Below, in pieces: positions 1-6,136 of a stretch of DNA of 6,717 nucleotides. Made by a program: the position numbers and the translations under genes. Origin of the DNA: an uncultured Pseudobdellovibrionaceae bacterium (GTDB taxonomy: Bacteria > Bdellovibrionota > Bdellovibrionia > Bdellovibrionales > Bdellovibrionaceae); the NCBI GenBank assembly GCA_937900305.1, contig CALCCV010000239.1, forward strand, positions 1 through 6,717, in the 5' to 3' direction. The notes beneath the pieces are model-generated. The model searched no databases. It was not told the origin of the DNA and saw only the letters and a program-made list of their open reading frames with translations. Every line of letters starts with the position of its first letter. Position 1 is the first letter of the stretch.

Positions 1-923
1 TCGTGATTGCCACTATTTTGTGTCTGCCTATTTTTGTATGGAATGTTGAAACGGGATGGCCAGGTTTCATGTACCAATTCCATGACCGTCACACCGGCGG
101 CTCTTTGTCAGTTTCTCGATGGATGCAGTTTTTAACTGCCCAATTTTTATTTTACACTCCATTTTTGTACGTCGCTTTGATTGTCAGTTTGGTTTACATT
201 TTTTCGAGCCGCTTTCGACGCGATCCTAGATTTCGATTGCTGGGATGTCTCGCGTTGCCAAGTTTAACCGTATTTTATTTTCAACCCCTGACTTCCGATT
301 TCAAGCCGCACTGGAGTGGTCCGGCCTGCCTGTTCTTGGTGATTGCGGCAGGATACTTTCTATCCCCCGCCGCTGAAGACACCTGGTTGCACCGGCAGCG
401 TCGTTGGCTATTGCGGGGGTTGGGTGGAATTTTAGTAGTTCTAAATCTCGCGATCTATTTGCCCTTTTTACATCCCTTTTTGCCAAAGGTGGCGAGAGCG
501 ATGGGGGTTGGGGAAAAGTGGAAAACAACTTATGACTTGAGCAATGAGTTTTATGGCTGGCGAGAGCTGGGTGATTACTTACATCGTCGCATTCGAGAGA
601 TTCACGTGGCTGAAGGGCGACCTCCTTTTTTATCATCTTACCGCTATGAAACGACGGCTCAAACCTATTGGGGCTCACGCGAGAAAACTTATCAGCTCTC
701 AAGGGACCGCAGCCATTATTTAATTATTCAGAGCCCGGCGGAGATTTCGGCCCTCATGGGGCGCAACACTCTGTTTGTGACCTCGGAAAAGTATTCTGTC
801 GATCCAATGACCTATGCGGTCTTTGACAGTTGCACGCCCGAAGATTTTGAATTTTATCGAGCGGGCGAGCTTTCGCGGATTTTCACTATCTACTATTGCA
901 AAAATTTTCAAGGCATCCGCTGA
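1..923 (+). CDS. GT39/ArnT-like membrane glycosyltransferase, C-terminal part (5' truncated by window edge)
   Basis: Frame open from the left edge to a TGA at 921-923; the GTG at position 3 is probably internal, because the N-terminal catalytic part of the family is missing. About 306 residues are visible. Near the start sits P-I-F-V-W-N-x4-G-W-P-G-F-x-Y-Q, and around residues 99-108 D-F-K-P-H-W-S-G-P-A; both resemble motifs of the dolichyl-phosphate-mannose mannosyltransferase / ArnT superfamily (PF13231-like). Hydrophobic segments lie at about residues 1-13, 44-66, 80-95, 105-121 and 137-158, followed by a soluble C-terminal part (about 165-306) that would face the periplasm. Known relatives move a sugar from a polyprenyl-phosphate donor to lipid A, protein or another envelope acceptor. 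Donor and acceptor here cannot be told. It converges on the barrel gene with a gap of only 3 bp. Confidence 0.8.
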   Translation, partial: VIATILCLPIFVWNVETGWPGFMYQFHDRHTGGSLSVSRWMQFLTAQFLFYTPFLYVALIVSLVYIFSSRFRRDPRFRLLGCLALPSLTVFYFQPLTSDFKPHWSGPACLFLVIAAGYFLSPAAEDTWLHRQRRWLLRGLGGILVVLNLAIYLPFLHPFLPKVARAMGVGEKWKTTYDLSNEFYGWRELGDYLHRRIREIHVAEGRPPFLSSYRYETTAQTYWGSREKTYQLSRDRSHYLIIQSPAEISALMGRNTLFVTSEKYSVDPMTYAVFDSCTPEDFEFYRAGELSRIFTIYYCKNFQGIR

Positions 924-959
924 GGATTAAAAATAGAAAAACAACCCGGATTTTAATCC
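924..959. terminator. 9-bp inverted repeat at a convergent gene junction, possible bidirectional terminator
   Basis: GGATTAAAA (924-932) and TTTTAATCC (951-959) are perfect reverse complements around an 18-nt loop. The repeat starts right after the glycosyltransferase stop and lies inside the last codons of the opposing barrel gene, including its TAA (927-929). The stem is AT-rich and has no clear T-tract directly after it on either strand, so terminator function is inferred mainly from position between two convergent genes. Confidence 0.35.
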
Positions 960-1649
960 AGATCTTTCAATTTTGGATGGAACTAGAGATTTTTCGTAGG
1001 TTGTTCTCTCGTAAAAATAGGAGAGCGACAAACGCAGAAGATCGAAGTCGATGAAGACGCCGCCAGATTTGGCATCGCCGGTGATGTTGGTGAACTCACT
1101 TTTGTCGAAACTTAGATACGATCGATAAGTGCCCGAAAGACCGAAGTGCTGTGTGAAGTAGAGCTGGATTGAACCTTGCCCGAGTGTTTGACGAAACTCT
1201 TGCGGACCGTCAATGTCGCTAAACCGAAAGGTGCGTTGACCCATTGAAAACAGTAAGTGTGAGTTCTGGAGTGAGTCTCCTAAGAGGCGGAAATTCAATA
1301 GACCTGAAGTTTCTGAGCTTTGATTCTTCACGTTGTTTTCATGCTCGATCGTAAGTCCAACAACCGTGGCAAAGGCGCTGAAGTGGCCGTCATAACTGAC
1401 TTGGGAATCGGTCGCCGGTTGGTTTGAGTAGGAGATGTGCTGGCCTCCGAGTTTGAATTCAAAGGGTGAGGGTGCGTTCATCATCAACCACATATCCATC
1501 ATACGCATGCGATTTTTTTGCTCGAGCCATTGTTGGAGCGTCCATCGCTCACTGGGGGCGGCGGGCTTTGCAGAGAGAGTGAGGCTCGTCAGCACGAGAC
1601 TGCCGGCAAGAATCACTGAGGTCAGGAGACGGCTCATCCAATTTCTCAT
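927..1649 (-). CDS. Exported protein, probable outer-membrane beta-barrel, unknown function
   Basis: 240 aa ending in TAA. The N-terminus has a positive start and a hydrophobic core at about residues 8-25, then L-S-A before K28, a plausible signal peptidase I site after A27. A short polar/helical leader follows with six methionines in residues 48-57. From about 63 onward there are alternating polar/hydrophobic stretches with many Gly, Ser, Tyr and Phe (63-75, 89-103, 114-124, 131-144, 158-181, 194-219, 229-240), and the chain ends F-F-Y-F. A terminal aromatic is the usual sorting mark of outer-membrane barrels; about eight strands would fit. I recognise no named family. Two in-frame ATGs four codons apart (1649 and 1637) sit in identical sequence context and neither has a strong Shine-Dalgarno, so the start is uncertain. 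It is transcribed away from lgt. Confidence 0.7.
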   Translation of the reverse strand: MRNWMSRLLTSVILAGSLVLTSLTLSAKPAAPSERWTLQQWLEQKNRMRMMDMWLMMNAPSPFEFKLGGQHISYSNQPATDSQVSYDGHFSAFATVVGLTIEHENNVKNQSSETSGLLNFRLLGDSLQNSHLLFSMGQRTFRFSDIDGPQEFRQTLGQGSIQLYFTQHFGLSGTYRSYLSFDKSEFTNITGDAKSGGVFIDFDLLRLSLSYFYERTTYEKSLVPSKIERSGLKSGLFFYF

Positions 1650-1656
1650 CCAATTT
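1633..1656. repeat. Perfect 12-bp tandem duplication over the barrel gene start
   Basis: CTCATCCAATTT occurs twice back to back (1633-1644 and 1645-1656). On the minus strand each copy reads AAATTGGATGAG and carries an ATG in the same frame. The unit is a multiple of three, so it adds four codons without shifting the frame and gives the gene two equivalent start codons. Confidence 0.9.
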
Positions 1657-1708
1657 TTATTTTGCCTTGCTAAAGGGATTAGGTCTAAACTTTGCTCGAT
1701 TCTCTAGG

Positions 1709-1813
1709 AATGAGATGTCCGAATATGAGATTCTGAGGATACGTTCCGATATAAGATTCTGAATATAAGACTTTCTGCATATGAGACTTTCTGAATTTTT
1801 AAGGTTTTCTGCA
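1709..1813. repeat. Degenerate short tandem repeat (about 13-18 nt units) upstream of lgt
   Basis: Related units follow one another: GAATATGAGATTCTGA (1721-1736), GATATAAGATTCTGA (1748-1762), GAATATAAGACTTTCTG (1761-1777) and GCATATGAGACTTTCTGA (1777-1794). Weaker copies lie at about 1709-1722, 1737-1748 and 1799-1812. The approximate consensus is ATATRAGAYTTTCTGA. The array fills most of the region between the divergent barrel gene and lgt and ends just at the lgt ribosome binding site. Units contain TATAAG or TATGAG, so they could supply -10-like boxes, but no good -35 partner is visible. No gene is seen in this gap. Confidence 0.6.
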
Positions 1814-1817
1814 AGGA
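1813..1817 (+). promoter_or_regulatory. Ribosome binding site of lgt
   Basis: AAGGA lies 6 nt before the ATG at 1824 and fixes that start, which also gives the expected Lgt N-terminus. Confidence 0.75.
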
Positions 1818-1823
1818 CAGCAC

Positions 1824-2882
1824 ATGCTTCATGATTTTGATCCATTTTTAATTCATTTTTACGACAACATCGGCATTCGTTGGTATGGCCTCTCTTATTT
1901 GATGGGTTTTATCTGCGCTTATTTTTTGATCGTTTGGCTGACCTCGCGTCAGCGCGCGGGACTTGAGCCGAAACAGGTCATGGATTTTATCACGTATGCG
2001 GCCTTTGGAACGTTAATTGGTGGCCGCTTGGGTTATTGCATTTTTTATGATCAAGAGCTTTTCATGAAGTTCACGTCGACCTTTCCGTACTGGGGAGTTT
2101 TGCAAGTGCATAAAGGGGGGATGGCCAGTCATGGCGGTATGATCGGGATTGTTGTCGCCTGTCTGATGTTTGGCCGCAAATATGGAGTGTACTCTCTTTA
2201 CCTTTTTGACCTTTGCGCCGTATCGGGCCCGATCGGAGTTTTTTTCGGTCGGATTGCCAACTTCATAAATGGTGAGTTGATGGGACGGCCGGCTCCCGAG
2301 GGCTTTCCCTTGGCTGTGCGATTCCCGCAGGATGTGCTATCTTGGCCGAGTCAAGAGGTCGACCGCTTAAGCACATTGGTTCCAGTGGTCGAGCCGCTGG
2401 GGGTGACAAAAGAATCCTGGTTAGAATGGATCAATGGCTACAAGTTTGGCAATGGGAGTGGGAAGTTGTTTGAAACTCTCGATCGAATTGTTCTTGAAGT
2501 TCAGAACGGCAATGGTGCTGTGAAGGAAGCATTGAAGCCGCTGTTGACACCTCGGCATCCATCGCAACTTTATGCAGCTTTTGGCGAAGGCCTTCTAGTT
2601 TTTATGGTTTTGATTTTTTTGTGGCGAAAGCCTCGCAAACCTGGATTCATTGGTGCAAGTTTTATCATGGTCTACGCGCTTGTGCGGATCAGTGATGAAA
2701 TGTTTCGGCTGCCTGATGCTCACATTGGATATCAACTCTGGGGTTTGACCCGAGGGCAATGGCTCAGCATCGTGATGTTCTTTTTTGGCTTGATCTTGAT
2801 GCTGCTTTGGGGGCGGACAGAGCGTTTACGGATCCCAGGTTGGCAAAAGGAAGCCGTGATTAAGATCAATCGTCGCAAATAA
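1824..2882 (+). CDS. lgt: Phosphatidylglycerol--prolipoprotein diacylglyceryl transferase, with extra loop segment
   Basis: 352 aa, ending TAA. Lgt is an inner-membrane enzyme that moves diacylglycerol from phosphatidylglycerol to the lipobox cysteine of prolipoproteins, the first step of lipoprotein maturation. Family marks in order: I-R-W-Y-G-L-S-Y (18-25); G-G-R-L-G-Y (66-71); H-K-G-G-M-A-S-H-G-G (96-105) with H103 matching the essential E. coli histidine; the signature G-R-I-A-N-F-I-N-G-E-L-M-G (142-154) with R143 and N146; R-H-P-S-Q-L-Y (244-250); and F-R-x-P-D-A-H (294-300). About seven membrane segments are visible. The usual length is about 260-300 aa. The excess is mostly between about 172 and 243, where a hydrophilic segment rich in charged and Gly/Asn residues replaces a shorter loop. 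Its substrates should include the lipoprotein peptidase encoded downstream. It faces the divergent barrel gene and converges on tcdA. Confidence 0.96.
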   Translation: MLHDFDPFLIHFYDNIGIRWYGLSYLMGFICAYFLIVWLTSRQRAGLEPKQVMDFITYAAFGTLIGGRLGYCIFYDQELFMKFTSTFPYWGVLQVHKGGMASHGGMIGIVVACLMFGRKYGVYSLYLFDLCAVSGPIGVFFGRIANFINGELMGRPAPEGFPLAVRFPQDVLSWPSQEVDRLSTLVPVVEPLGVTKESWLEWINGYKFGNGSGKLFETLDRIVLEVQNGNGAVKEALKPLLTPRHPSQLYAAFGEGLLVFMVLIFLWRKPRKPGFIGASFIMVYALVRISDEMFRLPDAHIGYQLWGLTRGQWLSIVMFFFGLILMLLWGRTERLRIPGWQKEAVIKINRRK

Positions 2883-2884
2883 AG

Positions 2885-2904
2885 GCTCTGAAAAAAATCA
2901 GAGC
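2885..2904. terminator. Hairpin between convergent lgt and tcdA, probable bidirectional terminator
   Basis: A perfect 7-bp stem GCTCTGA (2885-2891) / TCAGAGC (2898-2904) encloses a loop of six A (six T on the other strand). It fits in the 28-bp gap between the two stop codons. A T-run follows on the plus strand only after about 10 nt (2914-2919), so it is not a textbook terminator, but position and symmetry suit one serving both genes. Confidence 0.6.
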
Positions 2905-2910
2905 TCGATA

Positions 2911-3705
2911 TCAGTTTTTAAGAATTTCATTCACTGCAAGGTGGGCGAGCATAAATCCAAACGTTCCGGTCACCATGGTCAATGTGCCCAGGCCATTCGC
3001 GCAGTCGAGTGGTTTGTTGGCGCTGAGGTGCGAATCAGTTGCGCAGGCATCTGGCAGTTGAATCTGTTCGTCAGAAAAAACACACTGAACTTTCATTTTT
3101 ATTTTGCGGTCCGAAGGAAAGCGATAGTCTTTGCGAAGAATTTTACGAACTCGTGAAAGAAGTGGGTCGCCTTGGCTGCGATTGAGATCTGCAATTTGAA
3201 TTTTTTGGGGTAGTTTTTTTCCACCGGAGCCACCGCAAGTTACGATCGCAATTTTTCGCTCCTTACACTCTGCAATCAGGAGCGATTTGTTTTTCGCCTG
3301 ATCGATACAATCAACAACGCAGTCAAAGTGTCGACGCTCGAACAAGCTGTTGAGAGTCGATTCATCCAAACGTTCAGTCCATCGGTCGACGACGATCTTG
3401 GGATTTATATCCACAAATCGATTGGCGAGGACGTCAACTTTCATTTTACCTACGGTCGATGAGAGGGCCAAGATTTGCCGATTGATATTGCTTTGGCAGA
3501 CGTCATCGAAATCCATTAGAGTCAAATGGCCAACTCCAGTTCGTGCTAGAGCTTCGGCAGCCCAAGATCCTACGCCTCCCACTCCGACCACGGCCACGCG
3601 GGCCGAGTTGATTTTTTTAAATCCTTCGACGCCGAAACTTCGAATAACACCGCCGAATCTATATTCCAATTTATCAAACTGAGATTCTTGATTTTCAGAA
3701 TTCAA
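2911..3705 (-). CDS. tcdA: tRNA threonylcarbamoyladenosine dehydratase (TcdA/CsdL, ThiF/E1-like)
   Basis: 264 aa, close to the E. coli protein. TcdA uses ATP to cyclise the t6A37 modification of ANN-decoding tRNAs into ct6A; it is a cytoplasmic E1-like enzyme. Visible marks: R-F-G-G-V (16-20); the nucleotide-binding loop G-V-G-G-V-G-S-W (41-48); D-F-D-D-V-C-x-S-N-I-N-R-Q (65-77); G-K-x-K (86-89); V-V-D-C-I-D (130-135); C-G-G-S-G-G-K (157-163); V-F-S-D-E (209-213); and D-C-A-N-G-L-G (234-240), whose C235 aligns with the conserved cysteine near the C-terminus of E. coli TcdA. The start is TTG (3705-3703): AAGGA lies 6 nt upstream, an in-frame TAG lies only 15 nt before it, and the next ATG is far inside the Rossmann fold. 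Monocistronic here, and convergent with lgt. Confidence 0.94.
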   Translation of the reverse strand: MNSENQESQFDKLEYRFGGVIRSFGVEGFKKINSARVAVVGVGGVGSWAAEALARTGVGHLTLMDFDDVCQSNINRQILALSSTVGKMKVDVLANRFVDINPKIVVDRWTERLDESTLNSLFERRHFDCVVDCIDQAKNKSLLIAECKERKIAIVTCGGSGGKKLPQKIQIADLNRSQGDPLLSRVRKILRKDYRFPSDRKIKMKVQCVFSDEQIQLPDACATDSHLSANKPLDCANGLGTLTMVTGTFGFMLAHLAVNEILKN

Positions 3706-3711
3706 AATCAG

Positions 3712-3716
3712 TCCTT
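3712..3716 (-). promoter_or_regulatory. Ribosome binding site fixing the TTG start of tcdA
   Basis: AAGGA on the minus strand with a 6-nt spacer to TTG at 3705. No in-frame ATG exists between it and residue 64, so this site decides a non-ATG start. Confidence 0.75.
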
Positions 3717-3737
3717 TTGACTAAGTTTTATTTGCAG

Positions 3738-3754
3738 GTGGCCTCTTCGGCCAC
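3738..3754. other. GC-rich hairpin in the tcdA leader
   Basis: GTGGCC (3738-3743) and GGCCAC (3749-3754) form a perfect 6-bp stem with a 5-nt loop. AGGTG/CACCT can extend it with a 2-nt bulge (3736-3758). It begins about 33 nt upstream of the tcdA start on the minus strand. It could be a leader structure of tcdA or the end of another transcript; no T-tract follows on either strand. Confidence 0.4.
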
Positions 3755-3797
3755 ACCTAGAACTAACTGACCGCAGGTAGGGATATTTCAAAATCTA

Positions 3798-3932
3798 ATG
3801 CCTGCGCAAAGTTCTCACTCGCCCGAATGCCTGGATTGGCAAGACCAACGGCGTTCCCTTTGTGAGAGAGATTCTGAGGTTTGTCCAGAAGTTTTGAAGT
3901 TTCGCGAGAAGCCGTGGGGTTTCGTGATCTGA
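3798..3932 (+). CDS. Possible 44-aa cysteine-containing small protein (uncertain)
   Basis: ATG at 3798 to TGA at 3930 in the region between tcdA and the M15 gene. The product has three cysteines (C11, C22, C29), many charged residues and one P-W near the end. Codon choice looks like that of neighbouring genes. There is no good Shine-Dalgarno (an AGGGA lies about 14 nt upstream, too far). Support comes from a local likeness to the next gene: S-E-V-C-P-E-V (26-32) against S-Q-V-C-P-K-V in the M15 protein (74-80), with 16 of 21 bases the same, a cysteine shortly before in both, and K/R-x-[KH]-P after. It may be a small related protein, a duplicated remnant, or chance. It ends 47 nt before the M15 start on the same strand. 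Confidence 0.3.
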   Translation: MPAQSSHSPECLDWQDQRRSLCERDSEVCPEVLKFREKPWGFVI

Positions 3933-3966
3933 ATGGTTAAAATTAAGAAAATTTAAAAATGCCAGG

Positions 3967-3974
3967 ATGGGGAG
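3967..3974 (+). promoter_or_regulatory. Ribosome binding site choosing the M15 start at 3980
   Basis: TGGGGAG, core GGAG at 3971-3974, lies 5 nt before the ATG at 3980. The in-frame ATG at 3959 has only an A-rich run before it, so the downstream ATG is preferred. Confidence 0.65.
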
Positions 3975-3979
3975 TTTCG

Positions 3980-5005
3980 ATGCAAAAGATCACCGAGTCC
4001 GTTGTTTTATTTGTCGCTCTCATGATGACCTCATTTGGTTGCGCCAAAGCGAGTGAGGCTTCGAATTTCAATTCACTTCCGTCGAAACCAGTTTCGGAGT
4101 CGCCTGAGCTAAGAGGTCCACAGCCAGCGATTGGTGAGCAGGCACCCACGGACACCCAGCTGGAAGCCTTGTTGACGGTCTGTTACCCAACGCCAGGATC
4201 TCAGGTCTGTCCAAAGGTCTATGCATTAAAAAATCATCCGTTGGCAAACTCTGACTATCGCTATCGAGATCCATTCACGGACCCAAGTTTCCCTGGCGCA
4301 AATCCTGAAAGATATCGCAAACCGCTCCATGTGTTGGATTTGACGAAGATGAATCTTTCCCTCAAGGCTTCGAAAAATTTTTCATTCGGTGAATTTTTGT
4401 CGGTGAGTAAGGGACCGCTAGCTATCTTGTCGCGGATCGTGCTTGAGCGTCTAGAATTGATGCGGACAGATTTTGGTCGCGGTATTCAAATCACCAGCGG
4501 CTACCGGAGTCCTGGGTACAACTCTGGCATTTCGGGATCGGCGGCTTGGTCACGGCACATGTATGGTGACGCCGTGGACTTGGTGGTCAGCGGCTTTTCT
4601 GTCAATGGCATGAAGCGAGTTTGTGAAGGGCGGGGTGGATTCGCGCTGACCTACGAGGATGGCCACGTCCACTGCGATTGGCGAACGGTTCCGCAGGATG
4701 CGGATTTTTTTGGTCAATCAAGCAAGTCAGGTTTGCAGACCTTGGCGGAAATCAGGAGTGCTTTGTCGGCAGATTTAGTAATTGAGTTCAAACAGAGTGA
4801 TTCGATAGGTCACTTAAGCGTGACGGGAGAGTCAGAAGAGGAGGGCTCTTTGACTCGCGAATGGAAGTTGCGAAATCTCGAAAGTGGAGTGGAGTATTTT
4901 TCCTCTGATCTGGAAATTGTGACCGCACTTGAGCCCGGTCCTTATTCTGTCAGCGTAACTGTTGGTCAAGCGCTAGTCAGTGAAACCGAAATTGTTGTTG
5001 AATAG
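3980..5005 (+). CDS. Peptidase M15 family zinc D-Ala-D-Ala-type peptidase, probable lipoprotein
   Basis: 341 aa from the ATG at 3980 (a 348-aa form from 3959 is less likely: no ribosome site, and it adds seven residues before the signal). Residues 1-20 form a signal peptide ending S-F-G-C21, a lipobox-like site with Phe at -2 and Ser rather than Leu at -3. A Pro/Ser-rich linker follows (about 22-60). The peptidase core (about 134-240) has F-S-F-G-E-F (134-139), I-T-S-G-Y-R-S-P (171-178), the zinc motif S-R-H-M-Y-G-D-A-V-D (H193, D200) and G-H-V-H-C-D-W (H231, D233), as in the M15A group. Such enzymes cut peptidoglycan stem peptides as D,D-carboxypeptidases or endopeptidases in the periplasm; which reaction applies here cannot be read. 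The region 262-341 looks like an all-beta domain of unknown role. C68 and C77 may form a disulfide. It converges on ddl, whose product is the D-Ala-D-Ala dipeptide. Confidence 0.88.
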   Translation: MQKITESVVLFVALMMTSFGCAKASEASNFNSLPSKPVSESPELRGPQPAIGEQAPTDTQLEALLTVCYPTPGSQVCPKVYALKNHPLANSDYRYRDPFTDPSFPGANPERYRKPLHVLDLTKMNLSLKASKNFSFGEFLSVSKGPLAILSRIVLERLELMRTDFGRGIQITSGYRSPGYNSGISGSAAWSRHMYGDAVDLVVSGFSVNGMKRVCEGRGGFALTYEDGHVHCDWRTVPQDADFFGQSSKSGLQTLAEIRSALSADLVIEFKQSDSIGHLSVTGESEEEGSLTREWKLRNLESGVEYFSSDLEIVTALEPGPYSVSVTVGQALVSETEIVVE

Positions 5006-5020
5006 AATTAAGAATTCTTA
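5005..5020. terminator. Short palindromic element between convergent M15 and ddl genes
   Basis: TAAGAATTCTTA (5009-5020) is a perfect 12-bp palindrome. GAATT/AATTC (5005-5009 and 5013-5017) can fold with a 3-nt loop. It spans the whole 12-bp gap and the ddl stop codon. The stem is short and AT-rich, so a terminator role is inferred from position only. Confidence 0.25.
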
Positions 5021-6130
5021 GAGTGATGTTTTGAGTTGGGACCTTTCGGCGTGGCGTTCGAGAGCCAGCTCAATCAACTGATCCAGAAGTTCTGAGTAAT
5101 TGAGTCCTGATGCCTCCCAAAGTTTTGGGTACATGCTGATGTTTGTGAACCCGGGCATTGTATTGATCTCGTTGAGATAGAGTTCATTGGTCTTTCTATC
5201 TAAGAAAAAATCGACGCGGGCTAAGCCACAACACTCTAATGCTTGAAATGCCTTTATCGCCAATTCGGTGATGCGAGTTCTCATTTCAGGTGTTAGATCT
5301 TCTGCTGGAATTTTTAAATGAGCTCCATTTTCATCTAAATATTTAGCTTCATAAGAATAAAACTCGTGGGTCGGAATAATTTCGCCCACGATGCTCGCCT
5401 TTGGAAAGTAATTGCCCAACACTGAGACTTCGAGTTCGCGGGCATCAACTCCTTTTTCGACCAAAATTTTTGTGTCGTAGGCAAAAGCATCGGTGACTTT
5501 TTGTCGAGCCTCTGAAAGCGATTTGACTTTGGCGACGCCCACACTCGAACCCATGTTGGCTGGTTTCACAAAGTAAGGGTAGCCGAGGTCGTCGGCGATT
5601 TCTTTTAGAATGGAATCTGGATCTTTTTGAAATTGATGGTGCCGATAACACCGCGTGGGCACCACGGGAATGCCTGCCAAATGCAAGAGTCTGCGTGAAA
5701 CATCTTTGTCCATTCCTACGGCGGAACCTAAGACGCCCGAACCGACGTAAGGAATTTGAGACAATTCCAGGAGTCCTTGGAGAGTTCCGTCTTCTCCGTA
5801 GGTTCCGTGGAGGACTGGAAAAACGACATCAAACTTTTGCTCAGAACTCTTAGTATCAATGTCGATCATGGAGATCTCGGAAGGGAAGGCCACCGGCCAT
5901 TGGGTGTTTGAGCTGGCTCCAAGATCCAGACCACGAGGATTTGATGAGTGGGCTAAAAATCTTTCAGAAGACACCGAGGTCCACCGCCCCAATTTATCAA
6001 TTCCAATCAAGTGCACATCGTACTTGTCTTTGTTCAATGCTCTAAATATTGAATTTGCCGAAACAATGCTGACTTCATGTTCACCACTTCGCCCGCCAAA
6101 TAGAACCGCTACCTTGATCTTCTTTTTCAT
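5018..6130 (-). CDS. ddl: D-alanine--D-alanine ligase
   Basis: 370 aa, close to E. coli DdlA length. Joins two D-Ala with ATP in the cytoplasm to make the dipeptide that MurF adds to the peptidoglycan precursor. Motifs: V-A-V-L-F-G-G-R-S-G-E-H-E-V-S (7-21) with E17 for the first D-Ala; H-G-T-Y-G-E-D-G (108-115); V-G-S-G-V-L-G-S-A-V-G-M-D-K (129-142); F-V-K-P-A-N-x-G-S-S-V-G-V (187-199); E-K-G-V-D-A-R-E-L-E (225-234); E-F-Y-S-Y-E-A-K-Y (256-264), the Tyr loop (Y260) usual in D-Ala-D-Ala rather than D-Ala-D-Lac ligases; L-A-R-V-D-F-F (303-309); and the metal site N-E-I-N-T-M-P-G-F-T (320-329) with D307, E321 and N323. All key residues are present. The start M-K-K-K-I-K-V is the normal family N-terminus although no Shine-Dalgarno precedes it. 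It lies alone, convergent with the M15 peptidase. Confidence 0.97.
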   Translation of the reverse strand: MKKKIKVAVLFGGRSGEHEVSIVSANSIFRALNKDKYDVHLIGIDKLGRWTSVSSERFLAHSSNPRGLDLGASSNTQWPVAFPSEISMIDIDTKSSEQKFDVVFPVLHGTYGEDGTLQGLLELSQIPYVGSGVLGSAVGMDKDVSRRLLHLAGIPVVPTRCYRHHQFQKDPDSILKEIADDLGYPYFVKPANMGSSVGVAKVKSLSEARQKVTDAFAYDTKILVEKGVDARELEVSVLGNYFPKASIVGEIIPTHEFYSYEAKYLDENGAHLKIPAEDLTPEMRTRITELAIKAFQALECCGLARVDFFLDRKTNELYLNEINTMPGFTNISMYPKLWEASGLNYSELLDQLIELALERHAERSQLKTSL

Positions 6131-6136
6131 ACTTCG

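Noticed and set aside
301..702. 133-codon minus-strand open frame inside the glycosyltransferase
   Set aside because: Antisense shadow of the GT39 frame; low-complexity Ser/Pro/Arg product with no motif or ribosome site.
3350..3682. 110-codon plus-strand open frame inside tcdA
   Set aside because: Antisense to the nucleotide-binding region of TcdA; Thr/Pro/Ala-rich product typical of a shadow frame.
3934..3958. TAAAAT (3938-3943) as a -10 box for the M15 gene
   Set aside because: No acceptable -35 at 16-19 nt upstream, and the region is simply A/T-rich.
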